From: JACVRW01 sp963837445
Lineage (GTDB): Bacteria > Actinomycetota > Thermoleophilia > Solirubrobacterales > Thermoleophilaceae
Assembly (NCBI GenBank): GCA_963837445.1
Contig: CAWINK010000003.1
Location: forward strand, 186,001 to 250,000
Direction: 5' to 3'
DNA: 64,000 bases
The translations under genes and the position numbers were made by a program. Every line of letters starts with the position of its first letter. Position 1 is the first letter of the stretch. Positions 35,230-44,369 of this stretch are shown here, piece after piece. The notes under the pieces were generated by a model. That model was not told where the DNA came from and did no database searches. It was given only the letters and a program-made list of their open reading frames with translations.

Positions 35230-35840
35230 CTAGACGCGCACCTCCAGCGTCTCGGTAGGGGGCTCGTCGTTGCGGCGCCGCGCCGGGCCCGTGCCCACGG
35301 GCGCATCCTCGAGGCCGCGGCGGCGGCGAGCCAGCACCACGGCCCCCACCGCCGCCACCAGCAGCAGGAACGAGGCGGCCTCGAACGGCAGCAGGAAGTC
35401 CGTGAGCAGCAGCTCGCCGATCGCGCCCGGCGTTCCGAACTGGTCGGCGTCCTCGGGCCGCGCGATGTCGGCGCCGTGCGTGTCGAGTGCCTGGAGCCCG
35501 CTCGCGATGAACGCGATGCACAGCTCCACCGCGATCGCCGCCGCGAACAGCGGCCCGAACATGGCCACGCCGCCGCTCTCAGGGCGCAGCGGCACGTCCG
35601 AGCGCCGCCGATGTAGGCGACCACGAACAGGTAGAGCACCATCACGGCGCCCGCGTAGACCACGACCTGCGCGGCGGCGAGGAACTCGGCCTGGAGCAGG
35701 AGGAACAGGACGGCCAGCCCCAGCAGGTGCGCCACCAGCGAGAGCACGCTGTAGAACGGGTTCTGAAGCAGCACCACGCCGAGCGCGCCGGCGAGGGCGC
35801 CAATCCCGGCGACGAAGAACAGGACCTGCTCGAACCACAT
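35230..35840 (-). CDS. nuoJ: NADH-quinone oxidoreductase subunit J, frameshifted near 35602
   Basis: Membrane-arm subunit, about 203 aa when repaired. Frame one gives MWFEQVLFFVAGIGALAGAL through AQVVVYAGAVMVLYLFVVAY and IGGA. Frame two continues SDVPLRPESGGVAMFGPLFA and ends with PPTETLEVRV. The join needs one added base (or two removed) at about 35600-35604 on the plus strand. The YAGAVMVLYLFV helix is the NuoJ signature TM3. ATG at 35840 lies 9 bp after nuoI. Both halves are well conserved, so a missing base in the sequence is the simplest explanation. Confidence 0.88.
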
Positions 35841-35849
35841 GGCCGGCGG

Positions 35850-36386
35850 CTACTCCCCCTCGCGCCGGAGCGGCGTGTGCTCGGGCGGGTCGGCGAGCAG
35901 CATCTCCTTCGTGAAGATCAGGTCGCTGCGGCTGTAGTCGGCGAGCTCGTAGTCGTTCCCCATCGTGATCGCGTCGAACGGGCACGCCAGCTCGCAGTAG
36001 CCGCAGAAGATGCAGCGCGCCATGTTGATCTCGTAGACCGCGGCGTAGCGCTCGCCGGCCGAGACCTGGTTGTCCGGCGTGTTCTCGTCGGCCACGACCC
36101 GGATGCAGTCGGCCGGGCAGGCGGCCGCGCAGAGCGAGCAGCCCACGCACTTCTCGAGCCCCGTGTCCTCGAAGCGCTGGAGCTTGTGGCGCCCGCGAAA
36201 GCGCGGGTAGACCGGCGTCTTCTCCTCGGGGTACATGATCGTGTGGTGCCCCTCGGCCACCCGGCCGAAGGTCGTGCGCAGACCGCGGAGGGTCTCGCCG
36301 AAGGCGCGGTACGCGCCGCCGAGGCCGCCCGGCTCCGGGCCGCGCGGCACCTGCACGACGTCGTCATCCCATGCGAATGGGCTCAC
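35850..36386 (-). CDS. nuoI: NADH-quinone oxidoreductase subunit I (two 4Fe-4S)
   Basis: 178 aa. Two ferredoxin-type clusters, CVGCSLCAAACPADC and CIFCGYCELACPFDAI, carry electrons (N6a/N6b) toward NuoB. HTIMYPEEKTPVYPRFRGRH is a typical N-terminal family segment. GTG at 36386 overlaps the nuoH stop (GTGA). The C-terminal tail (TKEMLLADPPEHTPLRREGE) is short and polar. Confidence 0.97.
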   Translation of the reverse strand: MSPFAWDDDVVQVPRGPEPGGLGGAYRAFGETLRGLRTTFGRVAEGHHTIMYPEEKTPVYPRFRGRHKLQRFEDTGLEKCVGCSLCAAACPADCIRVVADENTPDNQVSAGERYAAVYEINMARCIFCGYCELACPFDAITMGNDYELADYSRSDLIFTKEMLLADPPEHTPLRREGE

Positions 36387-37396
36387 CAGATCCACCAACT
36401 CTTGTCGTCGAGGACGATCACGACTGCCGTTACCAGGACATTCAACGTCGCCAGCGGGAGCAACACCTTCCAACCGAAGGACATCAGCTGGTCGTAGCGC
36501 AGCCGCGGGAGCGAGGCGCGGATCCAGATGAAGAAGAACACGCCGAGCATCAGCTTCAGGAACATCCAGAGCGGGCCGAGGGCCTCCGGGCCGGGCCCGT
36601 GCCAGCCGCCGAGGAAGCAGGCGGCCGCGATGCCGGAGATGATCACGACCTCGATGTACTCGGCCATGAAGAACGAGCCGAAGCGCATCCCGCCGAACTC
36701 GGTGTTGTAGCCCGAGACGATCTCGGCGTCCGCCTCCGGCAGGTCGAAGGGCGCGCGGGCGGTCTCCGCGAAGCCGGCCACGAGGAAGATGCAGAAGCCC
36801 ACGAACTGCGGGACGACGTACCAGATGTTGTCCTGCGTCTCGACGATCGTGACGATCGAGAGCGAGCCCGCCGTCATCGCCACGCCGAGCAGCGAGAGGC
36901 CGAGCGCGACCTCGTAGGAGATCAGCTGCGCAGCCGAGCGCATCGCGCCGAGGAACGAGTACTTCGAGCCGGAGGCCCAGCCGCCGAGCATCAGCCCGTA
37001 GAACGCGAGCGAGCCGAAGGCGAAGAAGTAGAGGAGGCCGATCGACACGTCGATCCCGTAGAGGCCAATGTCGCCGCCCCAGGCGTCCTGCGGCCCCCAG
37101 GGGATGATCGCCAGGGTGGCCACGGCGGTGACGATCGAGATCACCGGTGCGATGGCCATCATCCAGGGCACCGCCGTCTCCGGCGTGGAGGCCTCCTTCG
37201 AGAGCAGCTTGAGCACGTCGGCGAGCGGCTGGAGCAGGCCGCGGGGGCCCACGCGGTTCGGCCCGACGCGCGACTGGAAGCGGCCCAGCACCTTCCGCTC
37301 GGCCCACAGGATGATGGGCACGATCTGGAGCACGAACAGGAAGATCACGATCGCCTTCACGATCAGGACGAACGTGCTCTCGAGGCCGGGGTCCAT
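36383..37396 (-). CDS. nuoH: NADH-quinone oxidoreductase subunit H
   Basis: 337 aa, eight or so membrane helices, forming the quinone chamber roof with NuoB and NuoD. WAERKVLGRFQSRVGPNRVG, FVAGFAETARAPFDLPEADA-type sequence (seen as VAGFAETARAPFDLPEADAE) and GYNTEFGGMRFGSFFMAEY are strict family signatures. ATG at 37396 shares a base with the nuoG stop. Confidence 0.97.
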   Translation of the reverse strand: MDPGLESTFVLIVKAIVIFLFVLQIVPIILWAERKVLGRFQSRVGPNRVGPRGLLQPLADVLKLLSKEASTPETAVPWMMAIAPVISIVTAVATLAIIPWGPQDAWGGDIGLYGIDVSIGLLYFFAFGSLAFYGLMLGGWASGSKYSFLGAMRSAAQLISYEVALGLSLLGVAMTAGSLSIVTIVETQDNIWYVVPQFVGFCIFLVAGFAETARAPFDLPEADAEIVSGYNTEFGGMRFGSFFMAEYIEVVIISGIAAACFLGGWHGPGPEALGPLWMFLKLMLGVFFFIWIRASLPRLRYDQLMSFGWKVLLPLATLNVLVTAVVIVLDDKSWWIW

Positions 37397-39864
37397 CAGG
37401 TGGCCACCGCCTGCCGGGGACGGACCTCCACCGGCCCCTCGGCGAGCGCGGGAGGCGACACGAAGACGCTGCCGGCCGGCACGCCGGTGCGCACGACCGC
37501 GGTTGCTCTGATGCGCGCGCCACGCGCCTCGAGGTCGATCTCGTCGCCGCTCTCCACGCCGAGCTCGCGCGCGTCCTCCACGGACAGCCAGGCCTGCGGC
37601 CCCGTGGCGAGGAATCGAAGCGAGGGCGAGTGCTCCACCGCCGGGCCGGTCCAGAGCGTGGGTGCGGAGCCGAGCATGAGTCCGTCGTCAGCCGGCGGCG
37701 GCTGCTCCAGCGGCTCTGTGGACAGCTCGGCCTCGGGCGCGGCGGAGGCGGCGTCGCGGTCCTGCCAGCGCACGCCGTCGCCGCCGATCTCGTCGAGCGT
37801 GAGCCCGGCGTAAAAGGGGACGGCGTCGGCGATGAGCGCTGTGACTGCCGAGGCCGACCGCGCGCCGGTAGCTGCGCCCAGCCGCTCGCACAGCTCTTCC
37901 AGCACCTGCCAGCCGGGGCGGCTGTCACCCGGGAGGCCGAGCGCCTGGCGGACGCGCTGGATGCGCCCGTCGGGATGTGTGATCGTGCCCTCCTTCTCGG
38001 CGTAGACCTGGGCGGGGAAGACCACGTCGGCCTGTGCTTCCAGCGCCTCACTCCGGAACTGGGCGAACGCGATGACCGAGCCGGAGTCGGCCATTCCAGC
38101 CTCGGAGGTGTCGAACTCGAACAGGAGAAGCGCTGCCGGCGCGAACGCCGACACGCCGTCAGGGTTCTCGGGTGGATCGGCGTCTGCGAGGCCGGGGGCG
38201 AGGCGGGCCGTGCAGCCGACCTCCCGGAGACCTCGCCCGTTGGCCCCCTGCGGGATCCCGATGAGTCCCGACTCCGGCTTGCCGGCTACCCCGAGCGCAT
38301 CGGCCACGGCGAGCAGCGCCTGGCCGGCCGCCTCGTCCCCGCCGAGCAGAACCCGCTCACCCCAGATGACCACGACGTCAGTGGCTTCGCTCACGACCTG
38401 CGCGGCGGCGCGCACCGCATCCGCCCCGCGCGGCGTGTCCCCGTTCGCCGAGGGGCGGCCGGGGATGAAGCCCGCCTCGGCGCGGGCGCTGCGGGCCAGC
38501 TGATCGAGCGCGGCTGCGTCAGCGCGCGGGGAGCCGAGGGCGGCGGCGAGCGCGGCGAGTGCCGCATCGGCGGCTCCCGGCGCGAAGCGAAGGGCCGCGG
38601 AGGCGGCGCCGTCCAGCGTCGTCGGACGACTCGAGGCGACCACGAGACGCGCTCCGTTGCGCCGCACCGCCTTGCGAACGCGCAGGTCCAGGATCGGGGC
38701 CTCGTCCACGAGCTCGGTGTCGAGGACGAGGATCGCGTCCGCGTGATCGATGTCCGAGACCCGCGCCGACAGGTCCACGCGCGCGAGCGCGCGCGCGAGA
38801 GGGCCGGATGACCCTCCCCAGGAGACCAGGTGCTGTGAGCCGAGCCCCTGTCGCAGCAGGTGCTGCACGAGGAAGCCCTCCTCGTTCGTGGCCTGGCCAC
38901 CCGCCGCGGCGACGGTGTACGGGCCTGCCTTCTCCAGCAGCGAGGCGGCCGTCTCGATCGCGTGCTCCCAAGAGGTCTCGCGCAGGGCGCCGCCGATCCG
39001 GGCGAGCGGCTTCGTGATCCGCTCGGGCGATGCGAACGACTGGTAGCCGAAGCGGCCCTTGTCGCACAGCCAGCCGTCGTCCACCTCCTCGTTGTCGCGT
39101 GCGAGCACGCGCATGACCTTGGCGTCGTCGCGGATCGTCAGCTCCACGTTGCACTGCGACGGGCAGAGCGTGCAGACCGTGCCCGAGCCCTCGATGTCCC
39201 AGGGCCGCGCGCGGAAGCGGTAGGCGGTGGAGGTGAGCGCGCCCACCGGGCACAGCTCGATGATGTTGCCGCTGAACGGCGCCACGTAGGGGCGGCCGCC
39301 GTGAGTGCCGACGAAGGTGTGGTCTGCACGATCGAGGAACACGAGCTGGTGGTCCTCGGCCACCTCCTGGGAGAAGCGCACGCAGCGGTAGCAGAGGATG
39401 CAGCGCTCGCGGTCGATGGCCACGAGCGGCGAGAGCTCGAGCGGCTTCTTGAAGTGGCGCTTCGGCTCGATGTAGCGCGAGCGCCCGGCGCCCCACCCGA
39501 ACGAGATGTCCTGAAGCGGGCACTCGCCGCCCTTGTCGCAGACCGGGCAGTCGAGCGGGTGGTTCACCAGCAGGAACTCGACCACCGCGTTCTGCGCATG
39601 CTTCACGCGGTCCGAGGTGGTCACCACGACCATGCCGTCGCGCACGGGCGTGGAGCACGAGGTCTGGAGCTTCGGGATGCCCTCGATCTCCACCAGGCAC
39701 ATGCGGCAGGCGCCGACCGGCTGCCCGAGCTTCGGCTCGTAACAGAAGTAGGGGATCTCGACATCGCCGTACTTCGCGGCATCCACGAGCATCGCGCCCT
39801 CTGGCGCGCGCACCTCCTTGCCGTCGATCTCGAAGGTGATCCAGTTCTGCTCGGGGCGCGCCAT
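37396..39864 (-). CDS. nuoG: NADH-quinone oxidoreductase subunit G
   Basis: 822 aa. An N-terminal [2Fe-2S] ferredoxin domain (IPYFCYEPKLGQPVGACRMC, CSTPV) is followed by a His-Cys3 cluster (NHPLDCPVCDKGGECPLQD), two 4Fe-4S sites (CILCYRCVRFSQ with ELCPVGALTS, and CTLCPSQCNVELTI with WLCDKGR), and a degenerate molybdopterin-oxidoreductase domain. The extra CxxC..C site (CTLCPSQC) corresponds to the N7 cluster present in only some bacteria. ATG at 39864 is preferred over an upstream TTG at 39876 that would overlap nuoF. An Ala/Glu-rich linker precedes a C-terminal beta domain. Confidence 0.95.
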   Translation of the reverse strand: MARPEQNWITFEIDGKEVRAPEGAMLVDAAKYGDVEIPYFCYEPKLGQPVGACRMCLVEIEGIPKLQTSCSTPVRDGMVVVTTSDRVKHAQNAVVEFLLVNHPLDCPVCDKGGECPLQDISFGWGAGRSRYIEPKRHFKKPLELSPLVAIDRERCILCYRCVRFSQEVAEDHQLVFLDRADHTFVGTHGGRPYVAPFSGNIIELCPVGALTSTAYRFRARPWDIEGSGTVCTLCPSQCNVELTIRDDAKVMRVLARDNEEVDDGWLCDKGRFGYQSFASPERITKPLARIGGALRETSWEHAIETAASLLEKAGPYTVAAAGGQATNEEGFLVQHLLRQGLGSQHLVSWGGSSGPLARALARVDLSARVSDIDHADAILVLDTELVDEAPILDLRVRKAVRRNGARLVVASSRPTTLDGAASAALRFAPGAADAALAALAAALGSPRADAAALDQLARSARAEAGFIPGRPSANGDTPRGADAVRAAAQVVSEATDVVVIWGERVLLGGDEAAGQALLAVADALGVAGKPESGLIGIPQGANGRGLREVGCTARLAPGLADADPPENPDGVSAFAPAALLLFEFDTSEAGMADSGSVIAFAQFRSEALEAQADVVFPAQVYAEKEGTITHPDGRIQRVRQALGLPGDSRPGWQVLEELCERLGAATGARSASAVTALIADAVPFYAGLTLDEIGGDGVRWQDRDAASAAPEAELSTEPLEQPPPADDGLMLGSAPTLWTGPAVEHSPSLRFLATGPQAWLSVEDARELGVESGDEIDLEARGARIRATAVVRTGVPAGSVFVSPPALAEGPVEVRPRQAVAT

Positions 39865-39868
39865 CGGC

Positions 39869-41149
39869 TCAGGCAACTTCCTCGAGGTCCCGGCGTGAGC
39901 GCGCCTCCTCCATGTGCTGCTCGAACTCGTCGCGGAAGTGCTTCAGCATCGATGCGACGGGCATCGCCATCGAGTCGCCCAGCACACACAGGCAGTTGCC
40001 GATGATGTTGCCCTGGATCTGGTCGAGCAGCTCGAGGTCCATGGGCGTGCCCTCGCCCTCGTCGATGCGCTCGAGCATCTTCACCGTCCAGTTCGTGCCC
40101 TCGCGGCAGGGCACGCACTTGCCGCAGGACTCGTGCCGGTAGAACTCGGCGAGCCGCAACGCTAGCGGCACGAGCGCCTCTGAGTCGTCGACGACGATGA
40201 TCGACGCTGTACCCAACATCGAACCGGCCTCGGCCATTGCCTCGTAGGTAAAGGGCAGGTCGAGGTGCTCGGGCGTGAGAACCGGTGCGGACGAGCCGCC
40301 GGGGAAGAAGCACTTGAGCTCGCGTCCCTCGGGCGGGCCGCCGGCGAGCCCGTAGATGATCTCGCGAACCGGGATGCCGAGCTCGACCTCGTAGTTGCCC
40401 GGGCGGCGCACGTTGCCGGAGACGGAAACGAGCTTCGTGCCGGTCGAGTTGCCCTCGCCGAACTGCTTGTACCAGTCCGCGCCGCGCTCGATGATGATCG
40501 GCGTGTTGCAGAGCGTCTCGACGTTGTTGATCAGCGTGGGGCCCTGGTAGAGCCCCTGGTTGGCCGGGAACGGCGGCTTCAGGCGCGGGTTGCCGCGCTT
40601 GCCCTCGAGCGCATCGAGCAGGCCGGTCTCCTCGCCGCAGATGTACGCGCCCTGGCCGCGGTGGACCACCAGGGAGAAGCTGTGCTCGGAGCCGAGGATC
40701 CCCTCGCCGAGGTAGCCCTTCTCATATGCCTCGGCCACCGCGGCGTCCAGGATGTCGGCCTGAAGCTCGTACTCGCCGCGTATGAAGATGAAGCCCTTGT
40801 TCGCGCCGGCGGCGATCGAGCCGATGATGCAGCCCTCCACCAGCAGGTGCGGGTTCTTCTGCATCAGGAGGCGGTCCTTGAACGCACCGGGCTCTGACTC
40901 GTCCGCGTTGCAGCAGAGGTACTTGTCCATCGCGCCCTTGGGGATGAAGCTCGCCTTCTTGCCCATCGAGAAGCCGGCACCGCCGCGGCCGCGGAGTCCC
41001 GACTCCTCGAGCTCCGTGAGAACGGTCTCGGGCGTCATCTCGAGCAGCGCCTTGCGCAGCGGGGCGTAGCCTCCGAGGCGCTCGTACACGTCGATCGTGT
41101 GGAGATCGGGCTCGTCGATGTTCGCGAGCAGGACTCGGGTCTCGCTCAC
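39869..41149 (-). CDS. nuoF: NADH-quinone oxidoreductase subunit F (FMN, NADH-binding)
   Basis: 426 aa. The entry point for electrons from NADH. LRGRGGAGFSMGKKASFIP binds FMN/NADH; CCNADESEPGAFKDR, YICGEETGLLDALEGKRGNP and ESCGKCVPCREGTNW (4Fe-4S N3, with a later CLCVLG Cys) are all present. GTG at 41149 lies 2 bp after the nuoE stop. Length and motif order match the family throughout. Confidence 0.97.
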   Translation of the reverse strand: MSETRVLLANIDEPDLHTIDVYERLGGYAPLRKALLEMTPETVLTELEESGLRGRGGAGFSMGKKASFIPKGAMDKYLCCNADESEPGAFKDRLLMQKNPHLLVEGCIIGSIAAGANKGFIFIRGEYELQADILDAAVAEAYEKGYLGEGILGSEHSFSLVVHRGQGAYICGEETGLLDALEGKRGNPRLKPPFPANQGLYQGPTLINNVETLCNTPIIIERGADWYKQFGEGNSTGTKLVSVSGNVRRPGNYEVELGIPVREIIYGLAGGPPEGRELKCFFPGGSSAPVLTPEHLDLPFTYEAMAEAGSMLGTASIIVVDDSEALVPLALRLAEFYRHESCGKCVPCREGTNWTVKMLERIDEGEGTPMDLELLDQIQGNIIGNCLCVLGDSMAMPVASMLKHFRDEFEQHMEEARSRRDLEEVA

Positions 41150-41151
41150 TC

Positions 41152-41919
41152 CTAGTCCTCCTCCTCGGCCGCGCCGGTCACGCTCGTGCCCGGAGCCTGC
41201 GGCTCGACGATCGGCCCGCGGTGCGGCGCCGGTCCCTCGGCGGGCGGCACGTCGAGCTCGTCATGCGGCCACTCGCCTCCCGCCGCGTGCATCGACGGGT
41301 GCGCGGGCGGGCCCTCCACCTCCGCCGCCGTGTCCGGCAGCCGGAAGCCGGGGTCGGGCAGGCCGCGGCCGGGCAGCACCGTCTCGCCGGACCTCACCTG
41401 GCGCACGAGCTCCGGCGCGTCGTCGGTGGAGAGCGGCCCGACGTAGCGGCCGTCAACGGAGGCCATCGGAGCCATGTCGCACGCGCCGAGGCACTCGAAC
41501 TCGCGCACCTCCACGCCCTCGAGGCCCTGCGTCTCGGCCTGGTAGGCGATCTCCTCGTAGATCCGCTTCGCGTTGCGCACGTGGCAGGCCACGCTCGTGC
41601 AGACGTAGACGTAGCGGCCGCCGCTCGGCTCGTTGCGCAGCATGTCGTAGAAGGTCGTCACGCTCGAGAGATAGGCGGGCGTCACCTGCATCACCACTGC
41701 CACCTGATCGAGCGCCTCGGGCGAGCACCAGCCGTGCAGCCGCTGGGCGGCGCTGAGGGCCGGCAGGGTCGCCGAGTGGCGGTCGGGATAGAGCGACATG
41801 AGCCGTTCGATCTCGGCCCGCAGCTCGTCCGGCACATCCACGTCGGCGGGATCGGGGATCGTGGCCGGCGGAGCGTCGAGGTCAACGGCCTCGTCCCAGC
41901 CTGGCGGGAGCGGTGTCAC
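41152..41919 (-). CDS. nuoE: NADH-quinone oxidoreductase subunit E (2Fe-2S)
   Basis: 255 aa. A thioredoxin-like [2Fe-2S] protein: VYVCTSVACHVRNAKRIYEE and FECLGACDMAPMASVDGRYV supply the four Cys. The N-terminal helical part (RLMSLYPDRHSATLPALSAA) is typical. About 85 residues after the family core form an acidic/proline-rich tail (PPAEGPAPHRGPIVEPQAPG) of unknown use. GTG at 41919 shares a base with the nuoD stop (TAGTG). Confidence 0.95.
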   Translation of the reverse strand: MTPLPPGWDEAVDLDAPPATIPDPADVDVPDELRAEIERLMSLYPDRHSATLPALSAAQRLHGWCSPEALDQVAVVMQVTPAYLSSVTTFYDMLRNEPSGGRYVYVCTSVACHVRNAKRIYEEIAYQAETQGLEGVEVREFECLGACDMAPMASVDGRYVGPLSTDDAPELVRQVRSGETVLPGRGLPDPGFRLPDTAAEVEGPPAHPSMHAAGGEWPHDELDVPPAEGPAPHRGPIVEPQAPGTSVTGAAEEED

Positions 41920-43175
41920 TAGCGATCCACCCCGCCGAGGATCGGGTCGAGCATCGCGACGCAGGCGATGAAGTCCGCGAGCAGCGAGTCGCGCGCCATC
42001 TCGGGCAGCGCCTGGAGGTTCACGAAGCTCGGATCGCGCATGTGCACGCGCGCAGGCTTCGCGGAGCCGTCGGCGAGCACGAAGCAGCCCAGCTCCCCGC
42101 GCGGCGACTCGATGGCGGAATATGCCTCGCCCGGCGGCACCCGGAAGCCCTCGGTCACGAGCTTGAAGTGGTGGATCAGCGCCTCCATCGAGGTGGCGAG
42201 CTCGTGCCGCGGCGGCAGCGCGACCTTGCGGTTCGGGGTGATGTACGGCCCCTCGGGCAGCCCGTCGAGCGCCTGCTCGATGATCCTGAGCGACTCGCTC
42301 ATCTCCTCGACGCGCACCCGGAAGCGGTCGTAGTTGTCGCCCACGCTGCCCACGGGAATGTTGAAGTCGAAGTTCTCGTAGCCGGAGTACGGCGTGGCCT
42401 TGCGCAGGTCCCACGGCACTCCGGCGGCCCGCAGCAGCGGCCCCGTCACGCCCAGCGCCAGCAGGTCCTCCGCCGGCACGATGCCGGTGCCCTTGGTGCG
42501 CTGGAGCCAGATCTCGTTGCGGTCGAGCAGGCTCAGGTACTGCGGGATCCGCATGCGCATGGTCTCCACGAACTTGCGCGTCATCTGCTCGAAGCCGGGC
42601 GGGATGTCCTCCACCACGCCGCCCACCTGGAAGTAGCGCGTGTGGAAGCGCTGGCCGCCGGACATCTCGAACAGGTCGAGAGCGAGGTCGCGGTCGCGGC
42701 AGCCCCACCAGAGCATCGTGATCGCCCCGAGGTCGAGCGCGCCGGTGGCGATCCAGAACAGGTGCGAGGCCACTCGGTTGAGCTCCAGGTGGATCACGCG
42801 AAGCCACTGCGCCCGCTCCGGCACCTCCTCGTCGAGCAGCCGCTCGACGGCCATGCAGAACGCCATCGCGTTGAAGTAGTACGCGAGGTAGTCCATCCGC
42901 TCGACGAAGGGGATGACCTTCCAATACTGCTGGTCCTCGCAGCTCTTCTCGATGCCCGTGTGCACGTAGCCGATGATCGGCTTGACGTCACGCACGATCT
43001 CGCCCTCGAGCGTGGTGAGCAGCCGCAGCACCCCGTGCGTGGCCGGGTGGTGCGGGCCGATGTTGATGGTGAGCAGCTCGTCGTGCTCGCCCATCGGCTC
43101 CATCGTCACCGAGCGCTCGCGCTCGCGGTAGGGAACCTGGAGCGGCTCGGTCATGGTGCCCGGCTCGTCAGTCAT
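41919..43175 (-). CDS. nuoD: NADH-quinone oxidoreductase subunit D
   Basis: 418 aa. The 49-kDa homologue lining the quinone site. NIGPHHPATHGVLRLL carries the conserved His pair, followed by IGYVHTGIEKSCEDQQYWKV, RVASHLFWIATGALDLGA, ESPRGELGCFVLADGSAKP and PSFVNLQALPEMARDSLLAD. It starts ATG at 43175, overlapping the end of nuoC by 8 nt. An internal ATG near the PHHPATHG block would also fit; the longer start keeps the short polar N-terminus. Confidence 0.96.
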   Translation of the reverse strand: MTDEPGTMTEPLQVPYRERERSVTMEPMGEHDELLTINIGPHHPATHGVLRLLTTLEGEIVRDVKPIIGYVHTGIEKSCEDQQYWKVIPFVERMDYLAYYFNAMAFCMAVERLLDEEVPERAQWLRVIHLELNRVASHLFWIATGALDLGAITMLWWGCRDRDLALDLFEMSGGQRFHTRYFQVGGVVEDIPPGFEQMTRKFVETMRMRIPQYLSLLDRNEIWLQRTKGTGIVPAEDLLALGVTGPLLRAAGVPWDLRKATPYSGYENFDFNIPVGSVGDNYDRFRVRVEEMSESLRIIEQALDGLPEGPYITPNRKVALPPRHELATSMEALIHHFKLVTEGFRVPPGEAYSAIESPRGELGCFVLADGSAKPARVHMRDPSFVNLQALPEMARDSLLADFIACVAMLDPILGGVDR

Positions 43176-43686
43176 ACCAGCGCGGCAGCTGCGGCTCGTT
43201 GTAGGTGTAGATCACCGGCTCGCCGCCCATCGGGAAGTCGCGGCGCTGCGGGTAGCCCTCGTAGTCCTCGGGCATCAGGATGCGCCGCATGTCGGGGTGG
43301 CCGTCGAAGACCACTCCGAACATGTCGTACACCTCGCGCTCCTGGAAGTTCGCGGTCGGATGGAGGTCCACGACGGTCGGCACGTGCGGGTTGTCCACGC
43401 CCACGCGTGTGCGCACGCCCAAGCGGTCGGCGCGCTCCATCGAGAGCAGCTCGTAGTGAATGCCGAGGCGCGGCTCCTCCGGCAGGTAGTCGCACCCGTG
43501 CACGCTCATCAGCCGCTCCCACGGCTCCTCGTCGTCGTCGCGGAGGTAGGCGAGCACATCGTGCACGCTCGGCGGGGCCACCTCGAGCGTGGCGGCCCGG
43601 CGGTAGAAGATCGTGCCGGTCACCGCGTCCTCGCCGACCGTCGCACGCACGCGCTGGGCGATCAGCTCCAACCCCGTGGCGTCCAA
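43168..43686 (-). CDS. nuoC: NADH-quinone oxidoreductase subunit C
   Basis: 172 aa, the 30-kDa homologue. HPTANFQEREVYDMFGVVFD and GHPDMRRILMPEDYEGYPQR with RRDFPMGGEPV are invariant family blocks. The start is TTG at 43686 with GGAG about 8 nt upstream; a second TTG five codons on is an alternative. The leader between nuoB and this start is unusually long for the operon and contains stable hairpins. Confidence 0.94.
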   Translation of the reverse strand: MDATGLELIAQRVRATVGEDAVTGTIFYRRAATLEVAPPSVHDVLAYLRDDDEEPWERLMSVHGCDYLPEEPRLGIHYELLSMERADRLGVRTRVGVDNPHVPTVVDLHPTANFQEREVYDMFGVVFDGHPDMRRILMPEDYEGYPQRRDFPMGGEPVIYTYNEPQLPRWYD

Positions 43687-43696
43687 GGGTTAGCTC

Positions 43697-43773
43697 CGCA
43701 GGGCGTCCAGCCCTGCGCCCTGATGGCAGGGGGAGGCATCCCGCCTCCCTAGACCGGTCGCGCTCACGCGACC
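43697..43773 (-). promoter_or_regulatory. Triple-hairpin intercistronic element between nuoB and nuoC
   Basis: Three perfect inverted repeats occur in a row: GGTCGCG/CGCGACC at 43756-43773 with the nuoB stop codon in its 4-nt loop, GGGAGGC/GCCTCCC at 43731-43749, and CGCAGGGC/GCCCTGCG at 43697-43717. This is the only sizeable spacer in the nuo operon. RNA processing, differential expression or a repeat-element insertion are possible. Confidence 0.6.
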
Positions 43774-44369
43774 TCTTCCGTCCCCTCAGCGCGGTAGCGC
43801 TCGCGCCAGCCCATCGACGGATCGCCCGAGATCTCGTCCTGGAGCTTCATGATCCCGTAGATGAGCGCCTCGGGCCGCGGGGGACAGCCGGGCACGTACA
43901 CGTCCACCGGCAGGAACTTGTCTGCGCCCTGAACCACGGCGTAGTTGTTGAACATCCCGGCGCTCGAAGAGCACGCGCCCATCGCGATGACCCATTTCGG
44001 CTCGAGCATCTGCTCGTAGAGCCGCCGGATGATCGGCGCCATCTTGATCGACACGCGGCCCGACAGGATCAACAGGTCCGCCTGGCGCGGCGAGAAGCGG
44101 ATCACCTCGGCGCCGAAGCGCGACAGGTCATTCCTCGGCGAGCCGACCACGGTGATCATCTCGATGGCGCAGCAGGCGAGTCCGAAGCCGAGCGGGAACA
44201 GCGCGTTCTTGCGCGCCCAGTTCTGGGCCTCCTCGAACTTGGTGAAGAGCAGTCGCGACTCGACCTCGCGCTCGAGGTCCTCGCCCTCGATCTCGCCCCG
44301 AAGAAGCTGCTGCGCCTTCATCTGCCGCACCCGCAGGTCGCCGTCGACGACGGTGCGAGTTATTTCCAT
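43764..44369 (-). CDS. nuoB: NADH-quinone oxidoreductase subunit B
   Basis: 201 aa. Holds the terminal 4Fe-4S cluster N2. GFGLACCAIEMITVVGSPRN provides the tandem Cys pair; WVIAMGACSSSAGMFNNYAV and DVYVPGCPPRPEALIYGIMK supply the other two Cys. The first ~40 residues (ITRTVVDGDLRVRQMKAQQL) are a charged extension not typical of short NuoB proteins. ATG at 44369 overlaps the nuoA end by 10 nt. Confidence 0.96.
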   Translation of the reverse strand: MEITRTVVDGDLRVRQMKAQQLLRGEIEGEDLEREVESRLLFTKFEEAQNWARKNALFPLGFGLACCAIEMITVVGSPRNDLSRFGAEVIRFSPRQADLLILSGRVSIKMAPIIRRLYEQMLEPKWVIAMGACSSSAGMFNNYAVVQGADKFLPVDVYVPGCPPRPEALIYGIMKLQDEISGDPSMGWRERYRAEGTEEVA

